A stretch of DNA of 7,550 bases from Anaerolineales bacterium. Lineage in GTDB: Bacteria > Chloroflexota > Anaerolineae > Anaerolineales > Villigracilaceae. Under the pieces are notes generated by a model. That model saw nothing but the letters and a program-made list of their open reading frames with translations, ran no database searches and was not told where the DNA came from. Below, piece after piece: positions 1 through 6,702 of the stretch. The stretch lies in contig JAOZOM010000017.1 in the NCBI GenBank assembly GCA_029933275.1, forward strand, positions 8,553 through 16,102, in the 5' to 3' direction. Both the position numbers and the translations under genes were made by a program. The stretch's first letter is position 1. Every line of letters starts with the position of its first letter.

Positions 1-822
1 GTTGCTATGTGGGGATTACGTTTATCGGATTTATTTATTATCAACTTTTTCTACACAGAAAAAGATGTGGGACTGTACTCCGTATCTTATAACATTTCTG
101 CAAAAAGCATCGAGCTTTTGGTTGCGCTATTTTTGCTAAGCGTATCTCCTTTATTGATGAATACATGGGAGCGGGAAGGACAGGAAGCGACAGAAAAAAG
201 TCTCAAAATGGTCACGCGAGTTTATCTAATTGTTTGTCTCCCCGCCGTGGTTGGATTAAGCGTCTTAGCTTTTCCTTTTGTGGCTTTGCTTACCTCTCCT
301 GAATATTACGGAGGATACAAAATTTTTGGACTGGTAGCGTTATCAAGTTTTGCTTGGGGATTGGCAAATATTGCCCAAATGGGCATGGCAATAAAAAAAC
401 GCACTCGGCGACTTGGAGCTAATCAAATTATGGCGGCGTTGGTTCATATTACCTTGGCGATATTTCTCGTCCCGCGTTTTGGATACGCGGCTGCAGCCAT
501 TTCTACCTTGATTGGCTATTCTGTTTTGCTTATTTTGCAAGCGCGATCTTCTCAGCGTTATATCTCTTGGAGATTCCCTTTCAGCACTTTGCGCAATGTT
601 CTGGTTGCATCCCTTCTGATGGGATTAGTTGCCTATGGGATTTATGGTTTGGCGGGAGGCGGGAATGATGTCTCCATTCTTTATCTTCTTCTTAGTATAT
701 TAATCTCAATAGCGGTTTATTCTCTCCTGCTTTGGGTGCTTGGTGAAGTTAGAGAAAGTGAAAAAGGGATGGTTTTGCAATTATGGAATAAAGTTTCAAA
801 TGGAAAAGAGAAGAAAATGTAG
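1..822 (+). CDS. Wzx-like polysaccharide flippase, C-terminal part (5' end outside window)
   Basis: Integral membrane protein that probably moves a lipid-linked oligosaccharide repeat unit across the inner membrane (MATE/MOP superfamily, polysaccharide biosynthesis family). The frame is open from base 1: two codons (Val-Ala) precede the first visible Met at 7, and that Met lies inside a conserved family stretch (RLSDLFIINFF, then DVGLYSVSYNIS), so the gene starts upstream. About 273 residues are visible, a little over half of a usual 450-500 residue flippase. Counting from the Met at 7, hydrophobic segments lie near residues 36-51, 73-95, 106-127, 140-155, 158-178, 196-216 and 222-246. The tail after 247 is hydrophilic and Lys-rich (GKEKKM), probably cytoplasmic. 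It is the first of a co-directional run of glycosyltransferase genes, which fits the Wzx role. The substrate cannot be read from the sequence. Confident in family, less so in the exact function. Confidence 0.88.
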   Translation, partial: VAMWGLRLSDLFIINFFYTEKDVGLYSVSYNISAKSIELLVALFLLSVSPLLMNTWEREGQEATEKSLKMVTRVYLIVCLPAVVGLSVLAFPFVALLTSPEYYGGYKIFGLVALSSFAWGLANIAQMGMAIKKRTRRLGANQIMAALVHITLAIFLVPRFGYAAAAISTLIGYSVLLILQARSSQRYISWRFPFSTLRNVLVASLLMGLVAYGIYGLAGGGNDVSILYLLLSILISIAVYSLLLWVLGEVRESEKGMVLQLWNKVSNGKEKKM

Positions 823-834
823 ATTTGAAAACTT
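791..834. repeat. weak AT-rich inverted repeat over the flippase stop codon
   Basis: Bases 791-801 (AAGTTTCAAAT) can pair with 823-834 (ATTTGAAAACTT), giving about 11 base pairs with one bulged A and a 21-base loop that includes the TAG stop. The stem is almost all A-T and no clean T-tract follows it, so it is a poor intrinsic terminator. Its right arm overlaps a candidate -35 box. It may be chance in an AT-rich spacer. Confidence 0.25.
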
Positions 835-853
835 CATTCTTTCGTAGCATTAT
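825..853 (+). promoter_or_regulatory. candidate sigma70-type promoter ahead of the heparinase-family gene
   Basis: TTGAAA at 825-830 matches five of six bases of the -35 consensus. A 17-base spacer follows, then CATTAT at 848-853, which matches four of six bases of the -10 consensus. Transcription would begin near 859-861, leaving a leader of about 18 bases before the ATG at 878. This is the only spacer longer than 25 bases between recognised genes in the window, so it is the natural place for an internal promoter. The bases are seen directly; promoter function is inferred. Confidence 0.35.
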
Positions 854-877
854 TTTTCTTTGATTATTAAGGGCAAA

Positions 878-2962
878 ATGTATAAATATCTGACGCATAT
901 TTTTCAACGCAGTAAGGAACTAGGACCGAAGGAAACACTTTGGCGTATTTGGACGCGTTCCATTGCTTGGCTTTCCTTATCTTTTCAATCACTTTGGTGG
1001 GGATTGAAAGCGCGTAGAAAAATGAGCGACTCTGCTTTATTGTTGCAGACAACAGGAAAATGGCAAACTGTAGATGATTTACTTGTTCACCTTTCCAGTC
1101 GTCCCGCCTCATCTTTTCTTTTTCCGCACGAGTCACCTGAGAAAACACGCAAGATTTTAGAAAGTCGTTATCCGATATATTTATCGAAGTTGTTTACCAT
1201 AGCGGATGCGGCAGTAAAAAATCAAGTGAACTTATTGGGTCATGTTTTTGATTATCCGGAAGGCATTGATTGGCAAAGTGATCCCGTGACAAAATGGCAG
1301 TGGGAGCTTTTATATAGAAAGCGTGTGAAAAAATATATTGGGGCAAAACGTCCCGTAGACCTGATTCTCTTTTGGGAGCTTAATCGTCAGCAGCATTTTA
1401 TTAGTCTGGGTATCGCTTATTGGCTCACCGGCGATCAGTGTTATGTGAATGCCTTTATTGCTCAAATTCAAGGCTGGATGAAAGCCAATCCCGTGCAACA
1501 TGGGCTTAATTGGTATTACCCCTTAGAGATTTCAATTCGTTTAATCGCTTGGACAGCTGCCTTTCAATTTTTTCGTGATGCACCTGAATTCCAGAAAAAA
1601 GTAGGTGCAGATTTTCTCAAGAATTTATTTCAACAAGCAGAATTTCTCAGCCGCCATCCGCAAACGGTCAGAACAGCAGAAGATGTCCCGAATAATCACA
1701 TGATCGCAGAATTAGCAGGGCTGATTTTGGTTGCTGCGGCTTTCCCTGAATTTCACGCGGCGACTGAATGGCGCAAAACGGGGCTGCGTTTGCTCGTTGA
1801 GCAGGCAAAGGCGCAAACCTATGCGGATGGCGTTCACAAGGAGCAAGCGAGTGGTTATCACCGTTTTGTTGCAGAATTATTGCTTCTCGTTGTGTCCGCC
1901 AATAATCGGCGTATATTCGAAAATGAATCTGTTTTAAAGAAGACGATAGAGGGGATGCTAGACTATATCTTTTTTACTCTTTCTCCAACCGGAACAAGCC
2001 CGATGTGGGGAGACACTGATTTCGGACGCGTTTTGGGCTTGGGATTAACCAAAGATTTTTGGGATTTCCGTCCGCTTTTATCTACGGGCGCAGCACTCTT
2101 TGGGCGATCCGACTGGAAATTTGCAGCAGGTCACTTTGACGAGGAGTCTTTCTGGATGCTAGGGATTGATGGCTTGCTCGAATGGGAAGAAATTGACGCT
2201 GAAACTCCTAAGAAAAGATCCCGCGCTTTTCCTCAGGCTGGGCAATATATTCTTCGCGACTCGTGGAAAGAAGATACAGATCTTGCTTTTTTTCGTTGCG
2301 GAGTATTTGGATTAGGTGGAGAAGGGCATTGCGCTCATGCGCATAGCGATCTTCTCAGCTTTGTTTTGTGGGTGAACGGACAGCCCTTACTCGTGGATTC
2401 TGGAACATATATTTATCATGGCGATTTTCGGGATTATTTCCGACTTAGCTCGGCTCATAATACGGTGAAGGTTGATGACCTTGATCAAGCGACCCCGCAA
2501 CCTAATTTTAATTGGCGAGAAATCGCTGACGCGAGAAATATAGATTGGTCGGAAAACCATGTGGCGGGAGTGTTGAACTTCCCTAATGTGGAATTCACTC
2601 GAAGATTATCCCATCCCAAACCAGGGACGTGGATTCTGGATGACACTTTTTCAGGAAATGGGGAGCATCAAATTGAATGGTTCTTTAATTTTGCCCCGGG
2701 CTTTAATTTCGAGCTTCAAAAAGAGAAGCGGCTACTCAAAGTGACTAAGAAAGGCAACCCTTTCGTAAATGTGCAGATGCCTGAAAATAGCATTAGCGCA
2801 AAATTGGATGATGCTTGGTATTCGTCTCAATACGCGATTAAACAAAGCACATATAAATTACACGCGCAATGGCGGGGAGCGTTAAAAGCGTCCGGTGAGA
2901 AATTTAACTGGAAATTTGAGTTAATTGATACTAATCTCGTATCAGATGATGAGAAAAGGTGA
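878..2962 (+). CDS. heparinase II/III-family protein (polysaccharide lyase-like)
   Basis: 694 residues from the ATG, the size of bacterial heparinase II/III-like proteins with an N-terminal alpha/alpha-toroid and a C-terminal beta-sandwich. Family lyases cleave uronic-acid-containing polysaccharides by beta-elimination. Visible family motifs: WELNRQQHFISLG at about 166-178, LNWYYPLEISIRLIAW at 210-225, NNHMIAELAGL at 272-282, DGVHKEQASGYHRF at 317-330 (the Tyr-His pair at 327-328 is the likely catalytic region), GDTDFGR at 378-384, HAHSDLLSF at 487-495, LVDSGTYIY at 505-513 and RLSSAHNTVKVDD at 522-534. I see no classic signal peptide: the N-terminus is basic and mixed, with only a short hydrophobic patch near 28-41, so it is probably cytoplasmic or membrane-associated. 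Start choice: ATG 878 has AAGGG at 869-873, a slightly close 4-base spacer. An in-frame TTG at 860 would add six residues but has no Shine-Dalgarno and falls at the predicted transcription start. The stop overlaps the next reading frame. The family is clear; substrate and role in assembly are not. Confidence 0.88.
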   Translation: MYKYLTHIFQRSKELGPKETLWRIWTRSIAWLSLSFQSLWWGLKARRKMSDSALLLQTTGKWQTVDDLLVHLSSRPASSFLFPHESPEKTRKILESRYPIYLSKLFTIADAAVKNQVNLLGHVFDYPEGIDWQSDPVTKWQWELLYRKRVKKYIGAKRPVDLILFWELNRQQHFISLGIAYWLTGDQCYVNAFIAQIQGWMKANPVQHGLNWYYPLEISIRLIAWTAAFQFFRDAPEFQKKVGADFLKNLFQQAEFLSRHPQTVRTAEDVPNNHMIAELAGLILVAAAFPEFHAATEWRKTGLRLLVEQAKAQTYADGVHKEQASGYHRFVAELLLLVVSANNRRIFENESVLKKTIEGMLDYIFFTLSPTGTSPMWGDTDFGRVLGLGLTKDFWDFRPLLSTGAALFGRSDWKFAAGHFDEESFWMLGIDGLLEWEEIDAETPKKRSRAFPQAGQYILRDSWKEDTDLAFFRCGVFGLGGEGHCAHAHSDLLSFVLWVNGQPLLVDSGTYIYHGDFRDYFRLSSAHNTVKVDDLDQATPQPNFNWREIADARNIDWSENHVAGVLNFPNVEFTRRLSHPKPGTWILDDTFSGNGEHQIEWFFNFAPGFNFELQKEKRLLKVTKKGNPFVNVQMPENSISAKLDDAWYSSQYAIKQSTYKLHAQWRGALKASGEKFNWKFELIDTNLVSDDEKR
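2955..2962 (+). promoter_or_regulatory. Shine-Dalgarno AAAGGTGA overlapping the heparinase-gene stop
   Basis: AAAGGTGA contains the upstream gene's TGA stop (2960-2962) and lies five bases before an in-frame TTG at 2968. That spacing is good for TTG 2968. It cannot serve the GTG at 2959, which lies inside the motif. It is therefore the main evidence in a start-site ambiguity for the next gene. Confidence 0.45.
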
Positions 2963-4326
2963 ATATCTTGCAATCCTCTGCGCGTAAAAACAAGAAAATT
3001 CTTATGGTCGCCCGTGCGTTTCCGCCATTCTTTCCTGTGGGACATTCAATACGGGTGATTAAATTTATCAAATATCTGCCTGCGTTAGGATGGGAGCCGG
3101 TTGTCCTCACGGTGGATGCCTCGAAAGAATACGAAACTTTGCGCAAAGTGGGCAGTGAAACACTATTATTGGAAGTGAATTCGGATTTGGTTATCCACCG
3201 CACGCGTGCTGGAGACCCCTCGTTGGCGTATCTGGAGAAGGAAGAGGCTTTTGGGAGAAAGAACTGGTTATTAGGTCTATTAACCAAAAACTTTGCCCGA
3301 ATTCGCCGTTGGGTTTTGTGGAATCTCCTTCTGCCGGATCGCGCCCTTTCTTGGATGCCTTTTGCTGTATCGCGAGGAAGGAAAGTGGTCAAAAACGAAG
3401 AGATTGACCTTATCTTTGCAACTTGTCCGCCCCATTCTGCGACTTTGGTAGGAGCATTTATCAAATTATTTACAGGAAAACCGCTCATTCTCGACTTTCG
3501 AGACGATTGGATTGATACCCCTTGGCATCGCTCTAAACCGGCAATCATCCGCTGGGTGGATAGGGCAATGGAAAAATGGGTGGTTGGGATGGCGGATAAA
3601 GTAATTCTGGTCACCGAGTGGAGCAAGCGCGCTTTTCAGAATCGTTACCCTTCTCAACCTAAGGATAAATTTATCCTCATCTCTAACGGGTGCGATTTGG
3701 GCGATTTTGCCTCTTTAAACGAGAAGTTTACTGCGCCTCCCAAGTCTAAATTCACGGTCGTTCACGCAGGCTCGTTGAATATCTCCACTGTTTGGGGACG
3801 AAGTCCAGCAGGTCTTTTTCAAGCGATTCAGAAAATCATCCAAGAAAATCCTGATTTGAAGGAGAAGATTAATTTTGTCTTTGCGGGCGACCTTCCGGAC
3901 GAATTTCAGAAAATGGCGAAGGAAATGGGGTTGTCTGAGGTGATTCAGGGCGTGGGGCATTTGCCGCATGACGAGGTGCTTCATTTAATTAAGTCCGCCG
4001 ACCTTTTGCTAGCGGTGAATTACGAAGGCTGGGACACGTTGATTCCCGGCAAAATTTATGAATATTGGGCGGTTGGGGGCGCGCCGATTTTGCTCCTAAG
4101 TTGTTTGGGTGCTGCCGCCGATTTTATTGAAGAGCATAAACTTGGTTTTACGGTAGACCCTTACGACGTTGAGGGCATCCAAGAAAATATACTGAATATC
4201 TATGAGCAATGGGAAAAAGATACCCCGCTGAAAATTAACACCGAGGGAGTCGAAGCCTTTGATCGCAAATCTTTGACAGGGCAACTCGCTCAGGTTCTTT
4301 CAACGCTTTCAAAGGAAGAAAAATAA
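2959..4326 (+). CDS. GT-B fold glycosyltransferase, GT4-like
   Basis: 455 residues from GTG 2959. It transfers a sugar from a nucleotide-sugar donor to a lipid-linked acceptor at the inner face of the membrane (family knowledge; donor unknown). N-terminal Rossmann half: KKILMVARAFPPFFPVGHS at about 12-30, GWEPVVLT at 44-51, ATCPPHSATLVG at 154-165, LILDFRDDWIDTPW at 176-189 and DKVILVTEWSKRAF at 213-226. C-terminal donor half: ISNGCD at 241-246, VVHAGSL at 267-273, FVFAGDLP at 306-313, GHLPHDEVLHLIKSADLLLAV at 333-353 and IPGKIYEYWAVGGAPIL at 362-378. Glu368 corresponds to the second Glu of the GT4 EX7E motif; the first is not conserved here. Start: GTG 2959 overlaps the upstream stop as GTGA, but TTG 2968 (452 residues) has the better Shine-Dalgarno. 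ATG 3004 falls inside the first beta strand and is too late. One base separates its stop from the next gene's ATG, so the two are very likely co-translated. Confidence 0.87.
   Translation: MNILQSSARKNKKILMVARAFPPFFPVGHSIRVIKFIKYLPALGWEPVVLTVDASKEYETLRKVGSETLLLEVNSDLVIHRTRAGDPSLAYLEKEEAFGRKNWLLGLLTKNFARIRRWVLWNLLLPDRALSWMPFAVSRGRKVVKNEEIDLIFATCPPHSATLVGAFIKLFTGKPLILDFRDDWIDTPWHRSKPAIIRWVDRAMEKWVVGMADKVILVTEWSKRAFQNRYPSQPKDKFILISNGCDLGDFASLNEKFTAPPKSKFTVVHAGSLNISTVWGRSPAGLFQAIQKIIQENPDLKEKINFVFAGDLPDEFQKMAKEMGLSEVIQGVGHLPHDEVLHLIKSADLLLAVNYEGWDTLIPGKIYEYWAVGGAPILLLSCLGAAADFIEEHKLGFTVDPYDVEGIQENILNIYEQWEKDTPLKINTEGVEAFDRKSLTGQLAQVLSTLSKEEK
4311..4318 (+). promoter_or_regulatory. ribosome binding site AAAGGAAG for the second GT4 gene
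   Basis: AAAGGAAG lies within the last codons of the upstream glycosyltransferase gene and ends nine bases before ATG 4328. It supports that ATG and shows that the gene has its own initiation signal despite the one-base gap to the upstream stop. Confidence 0.6.
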
Positions 4327-4327
4327 T

Positions 4328-5545
4328 ATGCGAATTCTGGTGATTGCTGATTATTTGCCTTACCCCTTGATTGGGGGAGATCGTATCCGTATTTATAATA
4401 TTCTCCGCCGTGCCGCAGAAAAGCATGAAATCTCGCTGGTTGCCTTTCTCGAAAAACCATCGGATATTGAAGGCGTAGCTCATTTAAAAGAATTTTGCGT
4501 CCATGTAGAAACGGTTAATTTTGTGCAACGTAGGCGTTTTGCGAAATTGCCCGGCATGATTTCCTATGCGCTATCTGGTAAACCGCCAGAGTTAAGCCTC
4601 TTATATTCGGATGAATTCACCCGAAAAATCAAAAAACTTACGGATGCGGTAGATTTCGACATTGTGCAAATTGAACACGCGCGAATGGGGCTATACCTCG
4701 AAAAAATATCCCCGAGCAAATCGCGAAAAAGCGCGATTATGTTCCATAACTTCACCTCCCAACAATATGACAGAGTTTCGCATGTAGAAAAACGCTGGGA
4801 TAGAAAAATCCGCTCAAAGTTGAATAGCATCGCAATGGGATATTGGGAGCCTCGTTACGCCGAGAAATTCTCTCTTTCCACAACGGTGTCGGAAGAAGAT
4901 CGCCAACTGCTTCTGGATGCCAACCCGCGTTTACAGGTAGAGGTCATCCCGAACGGCGTGGATGTGAAAAAATATCAGCCTTTGCCATTGCCCTCGAAAA
5001 ATATCCCTCCATCTTTGCTCTATTTGGGGAATATGGGCTATCCGCCTAATGTGGATGCAGCACTTTATTTTTGCGAAGAAATTCTCCCCTTGATTCGGCA
5101 AAAAAGTAACGATGCAGAGCTTTGGGTAGTTGGGCGCGATCCTAGCCCCGAAGTTTTAGCTCTGGATGGCGAAAATGTGCACGTCACTGGACGTGTTGAC
5201 GATGTGATTCCTTATTATCAAAAAAGCGCGATTTGCGTAGTTTCTTTGCGGGCAGGTGGTGGGACGCGGCTCAAGATATTGGAGGCAATGGCACTTGGTC
5301 GCCCTGTGATTTCCACCTCTATTGGTTGCGAGGGTTTAGATGTGTTGGATGGCGAGCATCTTTTAATCGCTGATACGCCTGCTCAATTCGCCGAGAAAAC
5401 GACCCGCCTGCTTCACGATATCGAACTTTACCAACATCTCTCCACTAATGGGAGAAAATTGGTGGAAAATTATTATGACTGGGATCCAATCGCGGATAAA
5501 TTGATGGACCTTTATGAAGAAATGATAGGAGCTAATTTAGGATGA
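4328..5545 (+). CDS. GT4-family glycosyltransferase (GT-B), second type
   Basis: 405 residues, a normal length for a complete GT4 enzyme. N-terminal half: MRILVIADYLPYPLIGGDR at 1-19 (donor/acceptor loop GGDR and following Arg), FDIVQIEHARMG at 110-121, and MFHNFTSQQYDRV at 138-150. C-terminal half: TTVSEEDRQLL at 185-195, VIPNGVDVKKY at 206-216, LYLGNMGYPPNVDAALYF at 231-248, ELWVVGRDP at 264-272, HVTGRVDDVIPYY at 285-297 and SLRAGGGTRLKILEAMALG at 306-324, then RPVIST at 325-330. Glu319 is the second Glu of the EX7E motif. The first is replaced by Gly (311), which is usual in the subfamily with the GGGTRLKILEAM signature, including transferases of the TIGR03087 (exosortase/PEP-CTERM-associated) type. 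No signal peptide or membrane segment is visible, so it should act in the cytosol. It is clearly different from the GT4-like gene just upstream, so it probably adds a different sugar or linkage. The stop codon overlaps the start of the small ORF as ATGA. The sugar specificity cannot be deduced. Confidence 0.92.
   Translation: MRILVIADYLPYPLIGGDRIRIYNILRRAAEKHEISLVAFLEKPSDIEGVAHLKEFCVHVETVNFVQRRRFAKLPGMISYALSGKPPELSLLYSDEFTRKIKKLTDAVDFDIVQIEHARMGLYLEKISPSKSRKSAIMFHNFTSQQYDRVSHVEKRWDRKIRSKLNSIAMGYWEPRYAEKFSLSTTVSEEDRQLLLDANPRLQVEVIPNGVDVKKYQPLPLPSKNIPPSLLYLGNMGYPPNVDAALYFCEEILPLIRQKSNDAELWVVGRDPSPEVLALDGENVHVTGRVDDVIPYYQKSAICVVSLRAGGGTRLKILEAMALGRPVISTSIGCEGLDVLDGEHLLIADTPAQFAEKTTRLLHDIELYQHLSTNGRKLVENYYDWDPIADKLMDLYEEMIGANLG
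5527..5531 (+). promoter_or_regulatory. Shine-Dalgarno AGGAG for the small ORF
   Basis: AGGAG lies in the last codons of the GT4 gene, with ten bases between it and the ATG at 5542. No other start codon at a suitable distance explains it. It therefore supports translation of the small ORF rather than a non-coding spacer. Confidence 0.5.
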
Positions 5546-5688
5546 AGAACCGTGCCGCGCGTGCCCTCAGCCTGCGTGCCATTTTCAGCTATTTTTCTAA
5601 CGTGGAGATTCTCCTCCTCACGCCGCGAATTGGCTTGGGAGCAATACGCAAGCTCAAAACGCGCGCGGATCGGCTTAATATCCTATGA
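5542..5688 (+). CDS. small basic protein of 48 residues, unknown function, translationally coupled at both ends
   Basis: The ORF begins at ATG 5542, overlapping the upstream stop as ATGA (5542-5545), and ends at TGA 5686-5688, overlapping the GT2 start as ATGA (5685-5688). The product begins MKNRAARALSLRAIFSYFSN and ends KLKTRADRLNIL. It has seven Arg and three Lys against one Asp and one Glu, so it is strongly basic. Residues 21-35 are fairly hydrophobic but interrupted by an Arg, so a membrane segment is doubtful; an amphipathic membrane- or protein-binding peptide is possible. All seven Arg codons are CGN, as is usual in the neighbouring GT2 gene, and by my count GC is about 54% (79 of 147 bases), somewhat higher than around it. 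The GT2 gene has no clear Shine-Dalgarno of its own, so reading through this ORF may be needed to translate it. I do not recognise the family. It may instead be a remnant of a larger deleted gene or a leader ORF. Confidence 0.5.
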   Translation: MKNRAARALSLRAIFSYFSNVEILLLTPRIGLGAIRKLKTRADRLNIL

Positions 5689-6677
5689 ATAAAACCGCTT
5701 TTCCTCCCGTCAGCATTATCGTCTGCACCCGCAATCGTGCCGCGCTCTTGCCGCGAATGATCGAGCAACTCTGTGCCCAGAATTATCCGCAAGAGACTTT
5801 TGAGATCATCATCGTAGATAATTGCTCAACCGATGAGACTCCCGAAGTTGTGCAGCGTTTTGTTCGTGAACTGAGCTGTCCGCTTCGCTATGTGCGCGAA
5901 GACCGCTCTGGCGTGACTTTTGCGCGTAACCGTGGAGCGAAGGAGGCACGCTATCCCAATCTCGCCTACCTCGATGACGATTGCACGGTTGGTGAAAATT
6001 GGCTTGTGCAACTTGTATCGGGTTTTGAGCTGGATGAGCAGGTCGCTGTTGTGGCGGGGCGCGTAGATATTGCTTACGATGAGCAAAAAATACCGCCTTG
6101 GCTCGGACCAGTCTCGAAGAGGTGGTTGGCAGAATTTAATTTCCCCGGCTCTCAGCCGAGATTATTGGATAATCCTACCTACGTTTGCGAAGGGAATATG
6201 GCAATCAGCAAAAAGGCTTGGGAAAGCGTTGGTGGCTTTTTGGGCATGGATCAGTTTAGCAGTCCTCATGTTGCCTCTCAGGAAATTGTCTATTTGCTTG
6301 AGAAAATCAAAAGGCGGGGAGGTAAAGTGGCTTTTGTGCCGGAGGCAATTGCCGATCATCATACGATTATCCCGACAAGAAAGCAGTTATTGACGCGGGC
6401 ATATTTTCATGGCGTATCCAGTGGCATTCTCAATTATTTGCTTAAAGGCTTTTCCTTGCTTTTTGTAATTTTTCGCGTAGCCATTAATGGAGTCGCCACT
6501 TTTGTCTTCCTCTTTTTATCCTTTATCTTTTTTTTCGCTTTTGATAGAGCGACTTCAATGGATTTTCTTCTCCGTGCTGCGATGCGATTGGGCAGAGCGT
6601 TGAGCGAATTACACTTGGCAGGGAGTTGGCGTAGCGTGCGAGCTTGGGTATTGGCGCAAAGAAGCCAGCAAGATTAG
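5685..6677 (+). CDS. GT2-family glycosyltransferase (GT-A fold) with C-terminal membrane anchor
   Basis: 330 residues. An inverting-type GT2 enzyme expected to add one sugar from a nucleotide-sugar donor to a lipid-linked acceptor at the cytoplasmic face. Visible motifs: VSIIVCTRNRAALLPRMIEQL at 9-29, beginning with the first Rossmann strand; FEIIIVDNCSTDETPEVV at 39-56; GVTFARNRGAKEA at 77-89; and AYLDDDC at 94-100, holding the DXD metal/nucleotide site at Asp97-Asp99. CEGNMAISKKAWESVGGF at 168-185 is the acceptor region. ASQE at 197-200, followed by RRGGKVAFVPEAIADHH at 210-226, occupies the place of the usual ED catalytic motif, here Gln-Glu. Residues about 255-286 are very hydrophobic (one or two membrane helices, with Arg264 between), followed by an amphipathic, basic C-terminus. 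It overlaps the small ORF by four bases and lacks a good Shine-Dalgarno, so coupled initiation is likely. The family start context (PPVSIIVCTRNR) fits the ATG at 5685. Confidence 0.9.
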   Translation: MNKTAFPPVSIIVCTRNRAALLPRMIEQLCAQNYPQETFEIIIVDNCSTDETPEVVQRFVRELSCPLRYVREDRSGVTFARNRGAKEARYPNLAYLDDDCTVGENWLVQLVSGFELDEQVAVVAGRVDIAYDEQKIPPWLGPVSKRWLAEFNFPGSQPRLLDNPTYVCEGNMAISKKAWESVGGFLGMDQFSSPHVASQEIVYLLEKIKRRGGKVAFVPEAIADHHTIIPTRKQLLTRAYFHGVSSGILNYLLKGFSLLFVIFRVAINGVATFVFLFLSFIFFFAFDRATSMDFLLRAAMRLGRALSELHLAGSWRSVRAWVLAQRSQQD

Positions 6678-6686
6678 GCGTTCTTC

Positions 6687-6693
6687 AAAGGAG
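6687..6693 (+). promoter_or_regulatory. strong ribosome binding site AAAGGAG for the last gene
   Basis: AAAGGAG is followed by nine bases and then ATG 6703. It is the best Shine-Dalgarno in the window and fixes the start of the last gene. The 25-base gap from the GT2 stop to this ATG contains no hairpin or T-tract, so read-through transcription from upstream is expected. Confidence 0.7.
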
Positions 6694-6702
6694 TTATTTT
6701 TA

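Noticed and set aside
791..860. Intrinsic terminator after the flippase gene
   Set aside because: The only inverted repeat is nearly all A-T with a 21-base loop and no T-tract directly after the stem, so it should not terminate well.
860..862. TTG as the start of the heparinase-family gene
   Set aside because: It adds only six residues, has no Shine-Dalgarno upstream, and coincides with the predicted transcription start. ATG 878 has AAGGG nearby.
2931..3626. Long open frame on the minus strand (231 codons) opposite the first GT-B gene
   Set aside because: It lies opposite well-supported family motifs on the + strand. Its translation is rich in Arg, Ser and Thr with no recognisable domain, and no ribosome binding site or promoter stands out.
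5551..5745. Ten-base direct repeat CGTGCCGCGC at 5551-5560 and 5736-5745, and shared GCCGCGAAT at 5622-5630 and 5750-5758
   Set aside because: The copies have different spacing (71 against 14 bases) and different frames, and the flanks do not match. They most likely reflect common Arg-Ala codons rather than a duplication.
6651..6679. TTGGCG followed 17 bases later by TTAGGC as a promoter for the last gene
   Set aside because: The -10 match is very poor and the region is coding. The gene is more simply read through from upstream.
6678..6702. Terminator or regulatory structure between the GT2 gene and the last gene
   Set aside because: Only 25 bases are available, occupied by the ribosome binding site. 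No stem or T-tract is visible.
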